A stretch of DNA of 64,000 bases, taken from assembly GCA_026770025.1 (NCBI GenBank), contig JAMXDE010000006.1, positions 2,486,001 through 2,550,000 of the forward strand, written 5' to 3'. A program made the position numbers and the translations under genes. The stretch is from Craspedostauros australis (Eukaryota > Bacillariophyta > Bacillariophyceae > Mastogloiales > Achnanthaceae). Below are positions 21,585 to 33,346 of the stretch, piece by piece (within the stretch, counting starts at the first letter, position 1; every line of letters begins with the position of its first letter). Under the pieces are notes generated by a model, which worked only from the letters and a program-made list of their open reading frames with translations, did not search any database and had not been told where the DNA came from.

Positions 21585-22282
21585 GGCGAGAGCCCACCTG
21601 TTTCTCCAACCTGTCTTGTTTTCGTCCACTTCCAAAAGCTCGGCGCGGTTCGTCGTAATAATAATAGTAATGCAGACAAATCACTGCGCAGCTCCAACAA
21701 GGAGTGATCGCAGGGTTCTGGCCAATTTCGTCGAGGCCAACCGGCAAGTGATGCCAACAACACTGCTTCTCCCTCCGCGTAGCCGTACTCTTCAGAGGAG
21801 ATGACTCAACGATCACCAGCTCCCAATGGACAAAAGCGGCCATCGGCATCGCCAGTCTTCATTCCCCTTCGGTCTAATTTTGGACACCTCGGTTCAAGTG
21901 AACAACTACTTGTGACGTCACCAACTTGTCCGAGTTGTTCGCCTTCGGGACCGATTCATTCAATCGTGCGAATTGACTCAATCGACCAATGTGAACTATG
22001 ACCCATACGATCACACCAAACGACGAAGCACAACCAAAATCACCAACACCAACAAACGCGAAACGCGATGACCATGACACACGACGGTACAATGTCTTGC
22101 GTTGCCGTTCGCGACCGTTCTCTCTCTTCTCTTCTCTTCTCTTCACTGCCCTGCCTTTGCATGTGCGCTTGAGTGTTTGCCATTCATATCGCCAGTCGCA
22201 TCGCAGAGTGTGAAATGCAGATTGAGCATCAACGGCATCGGCAACATCCTCGCAGAGACGACATTCAGCAGGAGAAGACAGA
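21585..22282. other. 5' flank of the WDR5 gene
   Basis: No coding signal. CT-rich run (TCTCTCTTCTCTTCTCTTCT) at about 22121-22143, roughly 140 bp before the WDR5 start, as often seen in leaders. Confidence 0.4.
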
Positions 22283-23437
22283 ATGGCATCGTTAAAAAGG
22301 GAGGTCGGCCAATCTGCGACGACCGGCAACGAGCAGGATGCCGCAACGCAGGCGACGCCGTTCGTCTGCATGCCGCAGTACGGAGAACACAAGCGCGCCA
22401 TATCGAGCGTGAAGCTGGCGCCGGCCAGGATAACGAAGGACCGCGAGAACGCTGCGCTGTGCGCGTCCGCGAGCGCCGACGGCAACGTCAAGATCTGGGA
22501 TCTGGCGGGCAGCGCCGTGTCATCCTTCCAGGGCGACAAGGCATCGAGGAAGCAGTACCTGCTGCAACCGGCATCCACGCTGAGCGGTCATTCGCGCGGC
22601 ATCAACGACGTGGCGTGGTCCAAGGGATCGGACCCGTTCGTGGCCACGGCGAGCGACGACAAGACGCTGCGGCTGTGGGATGCGCAGACGGAGGATGCCC
22701 TGGTGGAGTTCCGCGGCCATGACAACTTCGTGTTCTGCACGGACTTCAACCCGCAATCGAACCTGCTGGCGTCGGGATCGTTCGATGAGACGGTCAAGCT
22801 GTGGGACATTCGCAGCGGAGAGTGCGTGTCGACGTTGCCCGCACATTCGGATCCCGTCACGGCGGTGTCCTTCAACAGAGACGGCACGTGCGTGGTGTCG
22901 GCGAGCCACGATGGTCTGATCCGAATCTGGGACGTGTGCACGGGCGAGTGCCTCAAGACCATCTTCGCTGCCGGGAATCCGCCGGTGTCGCACGTATCGT
23001 ACAGTCCGAACGGCAAGTACGTGCTGGCGGGCACGCTGGATTCGCAGCTGCGGCTGTGGCCGATGGCGCTGTCCGGCAAAGCGAAGTGTTCGAAGACGTA
23101 CGCCAACGAGAGGCATCAGAACACGAAGTATTGCATATCCTCCACGTTCCTCGTGAGCAAGCCGGAGCGGAGGCAGTGCATAGTGACCGGATCGGAGACG
23201 GGCGATGTGATACTGTACGACATCCAATCGCGCAAGGTGCACCAGGTGCTGGAGAAGGTGCACAAGGACGTGGTGCTCGCAGTCGACGCGCACAACACGA
23301 AGGAGATCATCGCGAGCGGCGGCATGAGCAAGGACAAGACTGTGCGGTTTTGGTGTCCGAGCAAGGCTGAGGGTGACGGGAACAGCGGGAACGCAAGCGG
23401 CGACGTTGATTCGGCCAAGAGGCACAAAGCGAAATGA
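22283..23437 (+). CDS. WDR5: WD40 protein WDR5 (COMPASS subunit)
   Basis: A 384-residue single-exon protein from ATG 22283 to TGA 23435-23437. After a variable N-terminal extension it has seven WD40 repeats. The most diagnostic blocks match animal WDR5 almost word for word: GINDVAWSKGSDPFVATASD, FNPQSNLLASGSFDETVKLW, LPAHSDPVTAVSFNRDGTCV, NPPVSHVSYSPNGKYVLAGT and a final IIASGGMSKDKTVRFW. WDR5 is the propeller core of SET1/MLL histone H3K4 methyltransferase complexes and acts in the nucleus. Compared with the animal protein there is an extra 15-20 residue insert between repeats 1 and 2 and a short polar C-terminal tail. Confidence 0.92.
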   Translation: MASLKREVGQSATTGNEQDAATQATPFVCMPQYGEHKRAISSVKLAPARITKDRENAALCASASADGNVKIWDLAGSAVSSFQGDKASRKQYLLQPASTLSGHSRGINDVAWSKGSDPFVATASDDKTLRLWDAQTEDALVEFRGHDNFVFCTDFNPQSNLLASGSFDETVKLWDIRSGECVSTLPAHSDPVTAVSFNRDGTCVVSASHDGLIRIWDVCTGECLKTIFAAGNPPVSHVSYSPNGKYVLAGTLDSQLRLWPMALSGKAKCSKTYANERHQNTKYCISSTFLVSKPERRQCIVTGSETGDVILYDIQSRKVHQVLEKVHKDVVLAVDAHNTKEIIASGGMSKDKTVRFWCPSKAEGDGNSGNASGDVDSAKRHKAK

Positions 23438-24159
23438 TCATTGCGAGCGCTGGTACAAAAGGGAATGAATGGTTCAAGGTCGCTGGTATTGAAATCACGA
23501 AACTTTCTGCGGTAGATCGTACCGTATGCTACACGAGTAGGTCGTAGGGAGATTCCAGGATCGCTCAGTTCTGTTTGTGCTGCCTGGCCGATTGTACTCA
23601 TGCGAGCCATGAGAAGGAAGATGTGGTGAATGTCAGACGAGCAGCCAAAGATGTGATGTTCTTGGGTAGTACTTGTACTTTGCGGACATCTAGTTGTATC
23701 ATGGCATACCTGAGCGAGGCACTCGAATGATGGTGGCACGATTGATCGAACTCACGACTTGAAGCGGAATCGCGAGAAGGTCGAGGAAGGTTGTGTTGAG
23801 CAGTCACGAGCACGAGTTGGTCGAAGTTTCTCGGTTGGAAACGTGTTGTAGTCACAGCGTGTTGGCTGCAGAGAGAGACAAGAACATCACGAAAATTCAA
23901 GCCACGATTTGTTGTGTACAACAAGCGGGCTCGTGATGTTGCTGATGTCGCACAGAGCTGCTGAGCAGGGGAATGTCTTTGGGTCCCGTCATTGACCCAT
24001 AAAATCCTTCACAGGTGCACAATCGTTGCTGCAACCAAACTCATATCCACGCTCATACCCACACTCATATAATATATCATATCCACAGCGACAGCTACTA
24101 ATCGCAATCGCAACCACATCAAACAGACGAACGCTCACTGAGCAGCCGTCGCGACGAAA
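23438..24159. other. Intergenic; promoter of the channel gene at right
   Basis: No coding signal. Short direct repeats of CACTCATATCC type occur at about 24040-24090. Confidence 0.4.
24068..24077 (+). promoter_or_regulatory. TATA-like element
   Basis: TATAATATAT lies about 85 bp upstream of the channel start codon at 24160. Distance and composition fit a core promoter, but no transcription start is known. Confidence 0.25.
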
Positions 24160-27100
24160 ATGGATGGACCAGGAGGTCCCACCAACGCCAATCCTTCTGC
24201 TGCTGATGGCGGCATGGGCGTGGATGGATTTGCTGCCAACCTGAGCCAAGCATCGCAAGCAGGGAGCAGCCCGGCCTCTGCTGATGCTTCCGCTTCTGCG
24301 ACTGTCACTCCTACTGGGAGCGTTGCTGCCACGTCGTCCCAGTCGAACAGCAGCGAGCATGCGGCAACATCACATCACCAATCGCCTCAGCGATCTCCGC
24401 ACGGCCTCATGACCGTCGACATCGGCAGAGACACTGGCAATACTGCTGCTGCTGCTGCTGCCAATACTGGCGCAACTGATGATGCCAACAGTGACATTGT
24501 CAGCAATACTCGCAACAATAGCCAGGCAGGAACAACGAGCGATGAAGACGATGCCATCCTGGATCTGGTGGCGACACTCAGCAGCGATGGAGAGCTGCAG
24601 CTTGAAGTTGCGGAGCCTCCTGCCACTCCTGCTGCCACCACACCAGCTGCGGCCAACCCAGACGCAACGGCAGTCTCAGCTGCGACCGACACCACTGCGG
24701 ACATAGGAACGAGCAACTCGGTCGCTGTCAACAACGATAACAATATCGACAACAACAACGACAACAACAACGACAACAACAACGACAACAACAGCACGAG
24801 GAGCAGAAGCAACAGCGGAAGAGTCATTCAGGCTCCAAATGGCGCATTCCTGGATCTTTCCAACTTCTCTGGACGCATCCGCATTCGTCCATCCATGGCG
24901 GCTCCAGTTGCTCCTCCGACACCACCCGTTGCGGCAACGCCTTCGATCATAACAGCACCTTCCGCGATGACGACATCGTCGGTCAATACTCCATCCAATG
25001 CATTTACGCCTGCCAACGCAAGTCACGCCGCCATCAATGCTACGGCTGTTACGCCAGCCCAGACAACACCACAAACAGAACAGCAGGACGAGACGCCAAT
25101 CACGGACAACAGACGCGTGCAGTTCTCGTCGCCCACACTGCCGCAACCAGTTCCGCAAACACCAAGTCAACAGGTCAAATGGGCGCAATCCCCCTTCGGC
25201 CAGGGAAACGACCGCTGGGCCAGCATCCGGACGCAAATCCCGGCGGGGCGATCCGGATCCATTGCCAGCAGCGAAGGCATGTCGGATGAAAACAGCCTCG
25301 ATGATCCCATGTCCTACCGTCGCGGCTTGCAGCATTTTCAGAGCCGCAGGGTGGTGATGAATGACACCGGCAACGATGAGCCACAGACCAGCCTCCTGCA
25401 CGACCTCTGCAGTTCTCGCGATCTCAACTTTCAGGATCTGCGTGATGCTGTGGATGAGAATCCGGATGCTATCTCAACACCGGACCCCAATGGCAAGCTG
25501 CCACTTCACATCATCAGCTACAACATGAGCCTCGTCAAGAACCGCAAGGGACGTAAGACAGCGGAATCCTGCGCATGCTTCCTCATGGAACGCTATCCGG
25601 ACGCCATCACAGTGAAGGACAAGAGCGGTTACATGCCATTCGTTTCGCTCATCCTCAGATGGATTCAGTGGACCTACTACCAGGACAAGATCACGACCAG
25701 CGCCATTGCCAACGAGTCATCTCCCAGCAACCGTGCCACAAGCCGCATCGCGACACTTCAGTTCCAAACATTGGCAAGGGTCACTTCGGCACTGCAATCG
25801 ACAGCCCACACCGCCAGCGAACACCGCAGAGGCCAAGGGGCGTGGGCGGGCCTCATGACTCCCACAGCCAATACCACAGCCAATGCAAATGTGAACGGCA
25901 GCGGCAGCGGTAACGGTAGCATGGACGGCAACAGCGCTGATGGAAGCACCGGTCAACCTCCACAACGGCAATCCGATTTCCAGCGAGAAATCGAAGATGC
26001 GGTGGACAGCGCCACGACGCGATTCCCTCGTGCGGTGTTGAGCTCCGAAGTGGAATGGGCCTTCCGAATGCTCGCGCTGTCGATGGATTATCTCAGCGGC
26101 AAACCGTTCCAGTACGACGAACGTGACTCCACGACGCTTAGCGGACGTGCGTCGTATCCGAACCAGCGCATCAAACGGCAGGCGTTGGCGGAGAACGTTG
26201 CGGCCTTGCCGTTTCTCCTCAAGACCACAATGCTGGTGGAGAACAGGGAGCTGCGAAGGCGGGTGCTCGAAAGTTCCGTGATCAAGCATGTGCTGCTGGT
26301 GCCGACTTACGTCGGGCCTTGGGTCACGAACATGCTGCGTCAGAAAGGGCTTCCGTCTCGTGCCGCCATCGACTACCTCGAGTACGTCTCCAACACGACG
26401 ATCAATGATTTTGTGGGAACGTACCGCACGCCCGAGATCATCGATCTAGAGCAGTTCCAGCATGCCAAGCAGGCCGTCTACGAGAAGATCGAGGCCATGG
26501 AATCCACCATTCCGTCTCTCATCGTCCTGCCGCAAGAAGAGACGGAACGAGCCGTGTCCACGCCCATCATCTGGTACTGCATGAACCGGTCCTTGCTCAA
26601 GCCATTCGTGGTGGCAACAGCAGTCATCGATCTAGGGATGGAGGTGGCGCTCCTGCTCCTCTTCCGCAACACCATCGTGCTTGAAGCCGATGAGGAATTG
26701 GACCCGGATTTCGGATTCTACGAGAGCACCACCGTCTTCCTCATCTGCTTGCACTACGTACTGCGTCGCATCGCCGAAGCCATTGCGCTTTCCAGAATGT
26801 CCATGAAGGTCGTCAAGAAGCAGCTGCTCAATCGATGGTACGTGGTGCATGAGATGCTCCGTTCCTGTGGTTGCGGTTGCGTACATGGCTGTGTGGCTGC
26901 GTAGTCAGACCATTCTTTATCTCTGGATTGAATGTGTATCGGATATTTGTGGTTCGTGCTCTTCGCCTCGCTTCGGACGCCTCATTCGATGTCGGTCTTC
27001 TCTCAATACTCACTTTCCCTTGTTGCGCTGTTTCTGCCATCGCACTGCTTCTTACTATACAATATTTCAAACTCTGTTCAACAGGGTCGTGGCTGATATT

Positions 27101-29458
27101 ATCGGGGTTGGGATGACCATGTGGGCTGTTACCAACGACCTGAATTCCAACAACAACCGGTAAGTGGTTGCTGGGAGAGAGCTTGCACTTCTCGCCAAAT
27201 GCCCCGAATGCGCCATGCGACGGAAGAGAAACCTGTTGTGCGCTGCCGATCTCACACAGTACCATTCTCTTTCATTCCTACATCCTTGTCATGTCCATGT
27301 CGTGGCCTGATTGCATACTGCGTTCTGTTTTACCCTGTTCCCCCATCTGCAGATCCTTCTTGAGTGCTCTCATCCTCGGACTGCTGTGGTTGCGAATTCT
27401 TGCTTACCTCAAGGTTGTGAACGAGCAGATGGCGACATTCGTTCTGGCCTTATTCCAGGTAAGTCACAATGATTGGGATTTAGTGCCAGTGCTGTGTTCA
27501 CATTTGTTTCAGAACTATTGAGAGAACATTGATGTGTTGTATATGAAACTGTACGATGTGAACGAACACCGTACGCAATTACAAGTCTGCTACTGTCTCG
27601 CTCACTTTGGCACTCATCCTTCTTTTTTGTATTTGTCGCATTCCGATATTTCCAACAACGATGCTCACGACGACGATAGATCTTGTCGGATATTCGGTAC
27701 TTTTTGGTTTGTATGGCTGTCGTGAACTTCATGTTCGCAGAGTAAGTGGATTGGTTGGTTCTGCTTGAGTTCCGCTTGTGCGATTGATGCATTGTGCACA
27801 CTGCCGCATGCATGATCTATCAGCCAAGATGATACAGTATGCTCAGGTGAAGAGATTTCCAGCATATTTGATCTCATCCCGCCTCTCTCTTTCTTTCTTC
27901 TCTCTCGATTTATAAACAACAAAAAATACTTGCCATTGACATGCTCATGCTCATGCATTGCCTTCGTTAAACTCTCAATACCAACACTGCAGCATGTTCC
28001 ACGTCGTGTACAGGACCAACAGCGATATCAAATGCTCGGGTGACGATCTGGACCCATCGAATGCAGATTTCTGTTCCAAGTACAGTATCAACTCGTATCT
28101 GAGAACCTACACGATCCTGATCGGAGACTTCAACTTGGAGCACTACAAAGATTCCACCACGGTGATGTTTCTGTGGTTCCTCCTGACCCTTTTCGGCGTG
28201 GTTATCATGCTCAACGTTCTCATCGCTGTTGTCAGTGAATCGTATATTCGATCGCAACAGAGCAGTGCGGTTATTTTCCGAACGTGAGTCGGCAACAACG
28301 GCACCAATGATGAAATGGGGTGCCACGGATGATGTTGCTGTGGCTGCTGATGTTCCTGCTCATGTTCCTGCTGTTTTTATTGATCATGATACGAATACTC
28401 GCAGAATAGTATTGGAAGCAAAGGTGGCTGTGTGGCACATAACGCTGTGGTAGCGATTCGATAACTTCCACCGGCGCAGGGGGGATGAACCAAATGATGC
28501 CTGGTCTCCGCACTGGACAGGTTGACGCAAGCGATGTGTACAATATGCGGATTGCATTGTGTATTGCATCTGAGCTGAGCCGCAACAAGTGCGACCCGTC
28601 CCGTCCACTCCTTTTTCTCACTCCATCCTTGCGTTCTCGCATGCTTCGATGCGTTCCCACAACTCACCATCCATCAAATCCACACTTCGTATTCGTTGTC
28701 AATATACTGAATCATTTTGCGCTGTGCTCCACTGTATTGAATTGAATAGCGCACGTGCCGACTTCATTGCCGGCATTCGTGCTCTCGAGGGATTCCTGGA
28801 CGTTGGCATTGGCGATTCGACCATCAACCCCGATTTGGGCGACGCAGCAACCCGCTCGAAGGGGAAATGCTGTCCTGCCTGGTTTTCAATGATGAACAAG
28901 GCCTTCTGGCGAGGTGTCGTGTTCATCTCGATGTATATCACTGGATTTTGGTCCATCGTGTTCTTGGTGCGAACTGTGATGGACTTCTCAGAGGACGGTG
29001 GCAAGCTCGTCGTCACCCTCATGGCTCTGGGCATCTGTATCAGCGTGAGCATTGGACTCGGGCTACTCCTGCTATTTTCGTTCAGCCACTGCATCACCGG
29101 TAACATGCCAGAGAGTGATTTTTGCACCATGGTAACGGAAGGAATCGAGTACATCGGGAATACCATGGTGACAATCATTGCCACTGTGTTGTTCGGCATC
29201 AACAGACGAGAGATTTTTGGCGATTTCGCGCACACGGATGTAGCCATGGAAGACCACGAGGACGAAGTCCTGGCAAGGATCGAGACCCTGCAGAAACGCC
29301 TCGATCGATCCTTGCCGGATGTGTACAACCAGTCCGCATCCGCAGAGCAAAACCAATGGCTGGAACAACGGTTGGCCGCGTTCGAGCACACCATCCTTGA
29401 ACACATGCGACAACAACATGGCAATGAACATGAACATGCACATGCACATCACGAGTAG
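24160..29458 (+). CDS. Ankyrin-like / ion-transport (TRP/polycystin-like) channel
   Basis: Six exons: 24160-26837, 27085-27159, 27353-27458, 27680-27741, 27993-28283 and 28750-29458. All introns are GT-AG and in phase, giving 1306 residues. Residues 1-420 are disordered (Ala/Thr/Ser, with an N-N-D-N-N-N-D tract near 195-212). About 430-510 is ankyrin-like (NPDAISTPDPNGKLPLHIIS, then YPDAITVKDKSGYMPF). A transmembrane core runs from about residue 800 to 1070: FVVATAVIDLGMEVALLLLF, FLSALILGLLWLRILAYLKV, YFLVCMAVVNFMFAEDMFHV (over a splice) and FLWFLLTLFGVVIMLNVLIA, the last typical of the S6 segment of ion-transport domains. Two or three more hydrophobic segments, a coiled coil and a His-rich tail follow. 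Probably a cation channel at a membrane; selectivity unknown. Confidence 0.82.
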
Positions 29459-29782
29459 AGAATGCTCATAGAAGCGAAAGTTAATCTTTATCACAGCGCC
29501 ATACTCATGTCAACATAAATACATGCTCTCTGGAATACACGGTAAGATAGGTGTGATGTAGAGTTGTGTTGTTTTCTTCTGCCCGTGGTGTTAATGGCGA
29601 AAGCACGCAGCTCCTCTTGTTGAATCGAGTAGCAAAGTCATGCTGGTGTGTACCAGCATAGTCCACCAGGGCTGGAGCATGCGTGGACCTGCCTCGTACA
29701 AGAGTTCTCTTTCACGACTGTCTCCTGGCACGTAGTAGTTGGTATGGTGCTGTAGCATGTTTGATACGGCGCAGTTCTGGAA
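29459..29782. other. Spacer between convergent genes
   Basis: 3' flanks of the channel gene and the NudC-like gene. Nothing further seen. Confidence 0.5.
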
Positions 29783-30601
29783 TCAGGAGTAGTTGACGCC
29801 TCCCATGAACGTCCGCGCATCTGGCACTTCCCCATTGAAGGTTGCATCGCGAAAGTCCATGCCAGGATTTTCCTCATGGAATCTCTCCAGCAGCAGCTCC
29901 TTGCGCATCTCCTCCTTCGCTTGGACGTTCATGACCTTGCCTGCGGCACCCTTCAGCGCCGTCTCCCACAGCTCACCGCGCTTGGCCTTGGCGAGGTAGA
30001 TGACCATGCTCTTCATTTGAGCTTCATTCGCTTGGGACTTGTTTCTGTTGTTGTTCTTCCGGTTGCTCTCACTGATGCTCTCGCTGCTGCTGTCATCATC
30101 CTCCAAACTCCACGTGGACTCGGAAACATCGACGAGGCCGTATGTGTCTTCATTGATGAACCATTGCTCACTGCCTTGCAAGCCCAACCTCAAATGTCTT
30201 GCCTCGATGCTGCACTTGAGCTGCTTCGCGCTCTGGATGAACGGTGGCGGTGACACGTAAATCGTGACATCATCCAACGTCTGCTCAAACTCGTACACCT
30301 TCTGGTTGTTGTACTCGAACACGAAGCGCCCGCTGCGTTCGTCCTTTCGGAGCCTCGTTTGTGATGGCTGTGGCGTCGAGGCAGGGGCTGCTGTCGTCTT
30401 TGTTGCCGCTGGAGGCGTGAACGGGGAGATGCCGCTTTTCAACCGCTCATTCATGGTTGACGGCGATGCTTGCGCTGTTGCCTCGTTCGGTTCGCCGGAC
30501 ACTTGCGAGCGCCTTGCATGTCCATGATCACGATCCTGTTCATCGTCGGGGTCGTTCTCGTCGAGGTGATCGAACTTGGAGTAATCGCAGAGTTTGCTCA
30601 T
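29783..30601 (-). CDS. NudC/CS-domain protein (NUDCD2-like)
   Basis: A 272-residue single-exon protein from ATG 30601. The N-terminal 80 residues are charged and disordered. A CS (p23-like) domain spans about 95-200: FEYNNQKVYEFEQTLDDVTI, CSIEARHLRLGLQGSEQWFI, then GLVDVSESTWSLEDD, the classic W-x-L-E-D end of NudC CS domains, with an N/S-rich insert (about 173-190) before the last strand (MKSMVIYLAKAK). The C terminus ERFHEENPGMDFRDATFNGE matches the ERFQ-x-ENPGFDFSGA tail of NUDCD2. Family members act as co-chaperones with Hsp90 and dynein regulators in the cytosol; the role here is inferred. Confidence 0.82.
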   Translation of the reverse strand: MSKLCDYSKFDHLDENDPDDEQDRDHGHARRSQVSGEPNEATAQASPSTMNERLKSGISPFTPPAATKTTAAPASTPQPSQTRLRKDERSGRFVFEYNNQKVYEFEQTLDDVTIYVSPPPFIQSAKQLKCSIEARHLRLGLQGSEQWFINEDTYGLVDVSESTWSLEDDDSSSESISESNRKNNNRNKSQANEAQMKSMVIYLAKAKRGELWETALKGAAGKVMNVQAKEEMRKELLLERFHEENPGMDFRDATFNGEVPDARTFMGGVNYS

Positions 30602-31414
30602 CGTGTTCGTCGTCCTTGGACACCAGGTGGAGCCGCCAATGCAACTACGTGTATAGTATTATACAATAGCAGTAGGGAACTGCGCTTGTTCGAGCGGAGG
30701 GGATGTCCGAGACGCGCGGCAAGTGGTTGGGGAGATCATCACATGTTCTTTGCGTGGGTCTCTTGTGCCATCTGTATCCTTCACTGTGTTGTTTGTGATG
30801 TGTTGTACGCGGACTTCGCCTTTTTGGCGCCAAACTGACGAAGGACAGATGTCCCAGCACAAGACAGCAATCGTGAATGAAACGTGTCCTCATACGAACA
30901 ATATTAAGTTTATTCGTACATGAATAATAAATATACACACGCGCCCGCATCATGTTTCACACATGAATACAAGCAAGCCAACGAAACCATCGCCACAAAA
31001 TCCAGTCGCCAACATGTCGATGCCAATCACCCATCACGAAATCAGGATCTCACCAAATCAATCATCAACAACAAACTTCATGTGAGCTTCATGAACAATC
31101 ATGATCAACTTCTCGCGATATGATGCCGTCCATGGTCATCATTGTGCATCGCATTTTGGTGCCATCACCTGTGATGAACATCAAGCCACATGCAGCAGCA
31201 ACATTACAACGCCATCGCTCGTGCCGAACAACAAGACATCAACCGATTGGGGACACAAAAGAGTTTCCTTCACCCCTCACGTCTTCACATCCACCAAAGC
31301 CACTGAACTCCAAAGCACGAGTTGGGAAGACACTTGAAGCAGCAACGTTGATCAGCAACCTCAATCTATCAATAAGTTTATCAACCATCCAATCAGCCAA
31401 CCAACACAGTAGCG
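30602..31414. other. Divergent promoter region; no gene recognised
   Basis: Between the NudC-like gene (minus) and the disordered protein at 31415 (plus). The right part is A/C-rich and looks like a leader. Short frames only. Confidence 0.4.
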
Positions 31415-33346
31415 ATGGCGTATCAATCGATGTCGGCGACAGTCCAACAAGCAACAACTCAGGGGGCTCATGCATACATGCAGCACAACCGGGGTACGAT
31501 GTGTGACACTCACATGTCCAACCGCAGCGGAAGCAACGTCAACGGCACGATGACTGGGGGAAATGCACCTGGGAACGGCGAAGACAGGCACCGCTCACAT
31601 GTGGACACCAACAATTCGGGATCGACCGCGGGGTCGAAGCCGACACGCCGTCGGAGCCACCGCCCACGCGGTTGCCGCGGCGGAAGCTCGCGTCGCAGGA
31701 AGAACAGTGCCGAGAAGGCGAAGCAGCTTCTGGCGAAGCAGAAGGGGGCCTCCGCATCTGCCGCATCATCCTTGTCCACCGCGACTGGTGGCAAGCAGTC
31801 GCACTACGCGGCGGGGAAACGAACCATGTCCAAGGCTGAGAGACAGCCATACTCCAGTGCGTACCAGCGATCGTCGCAGGAGGAGCGTGAAGCACCGCCT
31901 TCGAATTTTGAGGGTATGTCAGGGGTTCATCCGATGTCCGCAGCGGGAGTCGAATACCCAAGGAAGGTGTCGAACGGCGAGGACAGTGTCTCGTCTTCCT
32001 CCTACTCCAACAGCTCCACGGAACCCTTTGACTGTCTTCCGAACATTCCCGTGGGCAACTACAACTACAACAACATGGTTCACGGCAGCCACAGCATCTT
32101 GCAACCACTGGGACAAGCAGGATACGATTTTCCCGATGTGCCTCGGTCCTATTCCGACTCTTCTGATTTCGCTGCCGATGGCGCGATCCTTCCATCCTTG
32201 CCGCCTTCTGAGACTTTCTCGATGCAGACAAACCCTGGCGCAGGCAAGATGAACACGATGTTCAGTTTTGATGGCAGCTCGCACCTTCGCAGTAGCAACA
32301 ACGACAATGGCACCGCAGCGCCAGTCGCTGGCAGCAGCAACAGCACCAACGGTGGTGGCTTCGGTGAGGACACCATTCTGCCACCATTGCCAGCTGACGC
32401 TTTCGCAACGGAGTCTATTCCCACTGGTCCAAACCCGTACGCCCTGAAGCTCGCCACTTCTCGCTCCCGTCACGCGCAACCAGCGACAGGAGGTGGACTG
32501 ACCTGGTTGGGCAGCACCCGCAAGTCTTCCAGCAGCCTGTCTTCCGCATCAGCATCGGCGCCGTCGTACGTGATGCCTCCTCCGCTTGCATCCGGCCCTT
32601 CCAATCCTTCTTCCTCGTTCCAGCGCCCATCGAAGCAGCAACCAGCTGCTTTCCCCGTGGCAGCGAATCCCTTTCATCCAGGAACCTACCCAACCCAACA
32701 GTACCGCAACGACTCGTCCGTGACCAGTCTCATGACATCACTCACCTCTGCCAACACGAACAGCGCCTACAGCCGCAGCGGAAACACAAACACCAGCACC
32801 GCTATCAGCACCAACGGCAACAGCAGCAACAACAACAGCCAAAACAACATTATTCATACCAACACTAACACCAACACCATCATCAACAGCAACAGCAACA
32901 ACGGCAGCAACAGCTCCTACCACCAACATCTCGCTCACCCCGGAGCATTCCGCCAACCGCAGCCACAGATGCAGTCCTCGGCACAACTGCAATCATCATA
33001 CGCCAGCCGTGGTTCCTTGCGCAACCATCAACCAACCTCCAACCCATACGAGTTTGTTCCTCCGCGCACGGCATCTTTGGTCTCGGACACCACCACCGTT
33101 GCCACCACCAGCGGCAACACAGGCAGCAGCAACAGTGCCAGCAATATCGGACCCATCATTGATGGTCTCAGCTCCATCAAGATCCGGCCATCCATCATGC
33201 CCTTGGACATTGGTCCGTTGTCGTCCAACAATGCCACCCCAGACTATTACCATGAAGAGCGCTTGCAGAAGCAACGCCAACAATCCAGCGGCAGCTTGTT
33301 CGTGACATCGCCAAGAAGCTTCTTGCATGGCTTCTCCAAGAAGTAG
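31415..33346 (+). CDS. Hypothetical disordered Ser/Asn-rich protein with R-P-R-G-C-R-G-G box
   Basis: A 643-residue single-exon frame from ATG 31415. Near residues 75-95 is a basic box RRRSHRPRGCRGGSSRRRKN, a motif that recurs in otherwise unlike diatom nuclear proteins. Then come a K-A-K-Q-L-L-A-K-Q-K helix, a central region with two acidic-hydrophobic repeats (GAILPSLPPSETFS and DTILPPLPADAFATES), long Asn/Ser/Thr tracts (about 445-510) and a C-terminal segment IDGLSSIKIRPSIMPLDIG. No catalytic domain. The repeated I-L-P-x-L-P motif could be a peptide-binding site. Function unknown, possibly regulatory. Confidence 0.65.
   Translation: MAYQSMSATVQQATTQGAHAYMQHNRGTMCDTHMSNRSGSNVNGTMTGGNAPGNGEDRHRSHVDTNNSGSTAGSKPTRRRSHRPRGCRGGSSRRRKNSAEKAKQLLAKQKGASASAASSLSTATGGKQSHYAAGKRTMSKAERQPYSSAYQRSSQEEREAPPSNFEGMSGVHPMSAAGVEYPRKVSNGEDSVSSSSYSNSSTEPFDCLPNIPVGNYNYNNMVHGSHSILQPLGQAGYDFPDVPRSYSDSSDFAADGAILPSLPPSETFSMQTNPGAGKMNTMFSFDGSSHLRSSNNDNGTAAPVAGSSNSTNGGGFGEDTILPPLPADAFATESIPTGPNPYALKLATSRSRHAQPATGGGLTWLGSTRKSSSSLSSASASAPSYVMPPPLASGPSNPSSSFQRPSKQQPAAFPVAANPFHPGTYPTQQYRNDSSVTSLMTSLTSANTNSAYSRSGNTNTSTAISTNGNSSNNNSQNNIIHTNTNTNTIINSNSNNGSNSSYHQHLAHPGAFRQPQPQMQSSAQLQSSYASRGSLRNHQPTSNPYEFVPPRTASLVSDTTTVATTSGNTGSSNSASNIGPIIDGLSSIKIRPSIMPLDIGPLSSNNATPDYYHEERLQKQRQQSSGSLFVTSPRSFLHGFSKK

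Noticed and set aside
22520-23425. Minus-strand 301-codon frame
   Set aside because: Antisense shadow of WDR5 produced by its high GC3.
27958-28287. Stand-alone small membrane protein
   Set aside because: It is exon 5 of the channel gene; phases and splice sites on both sides fit.
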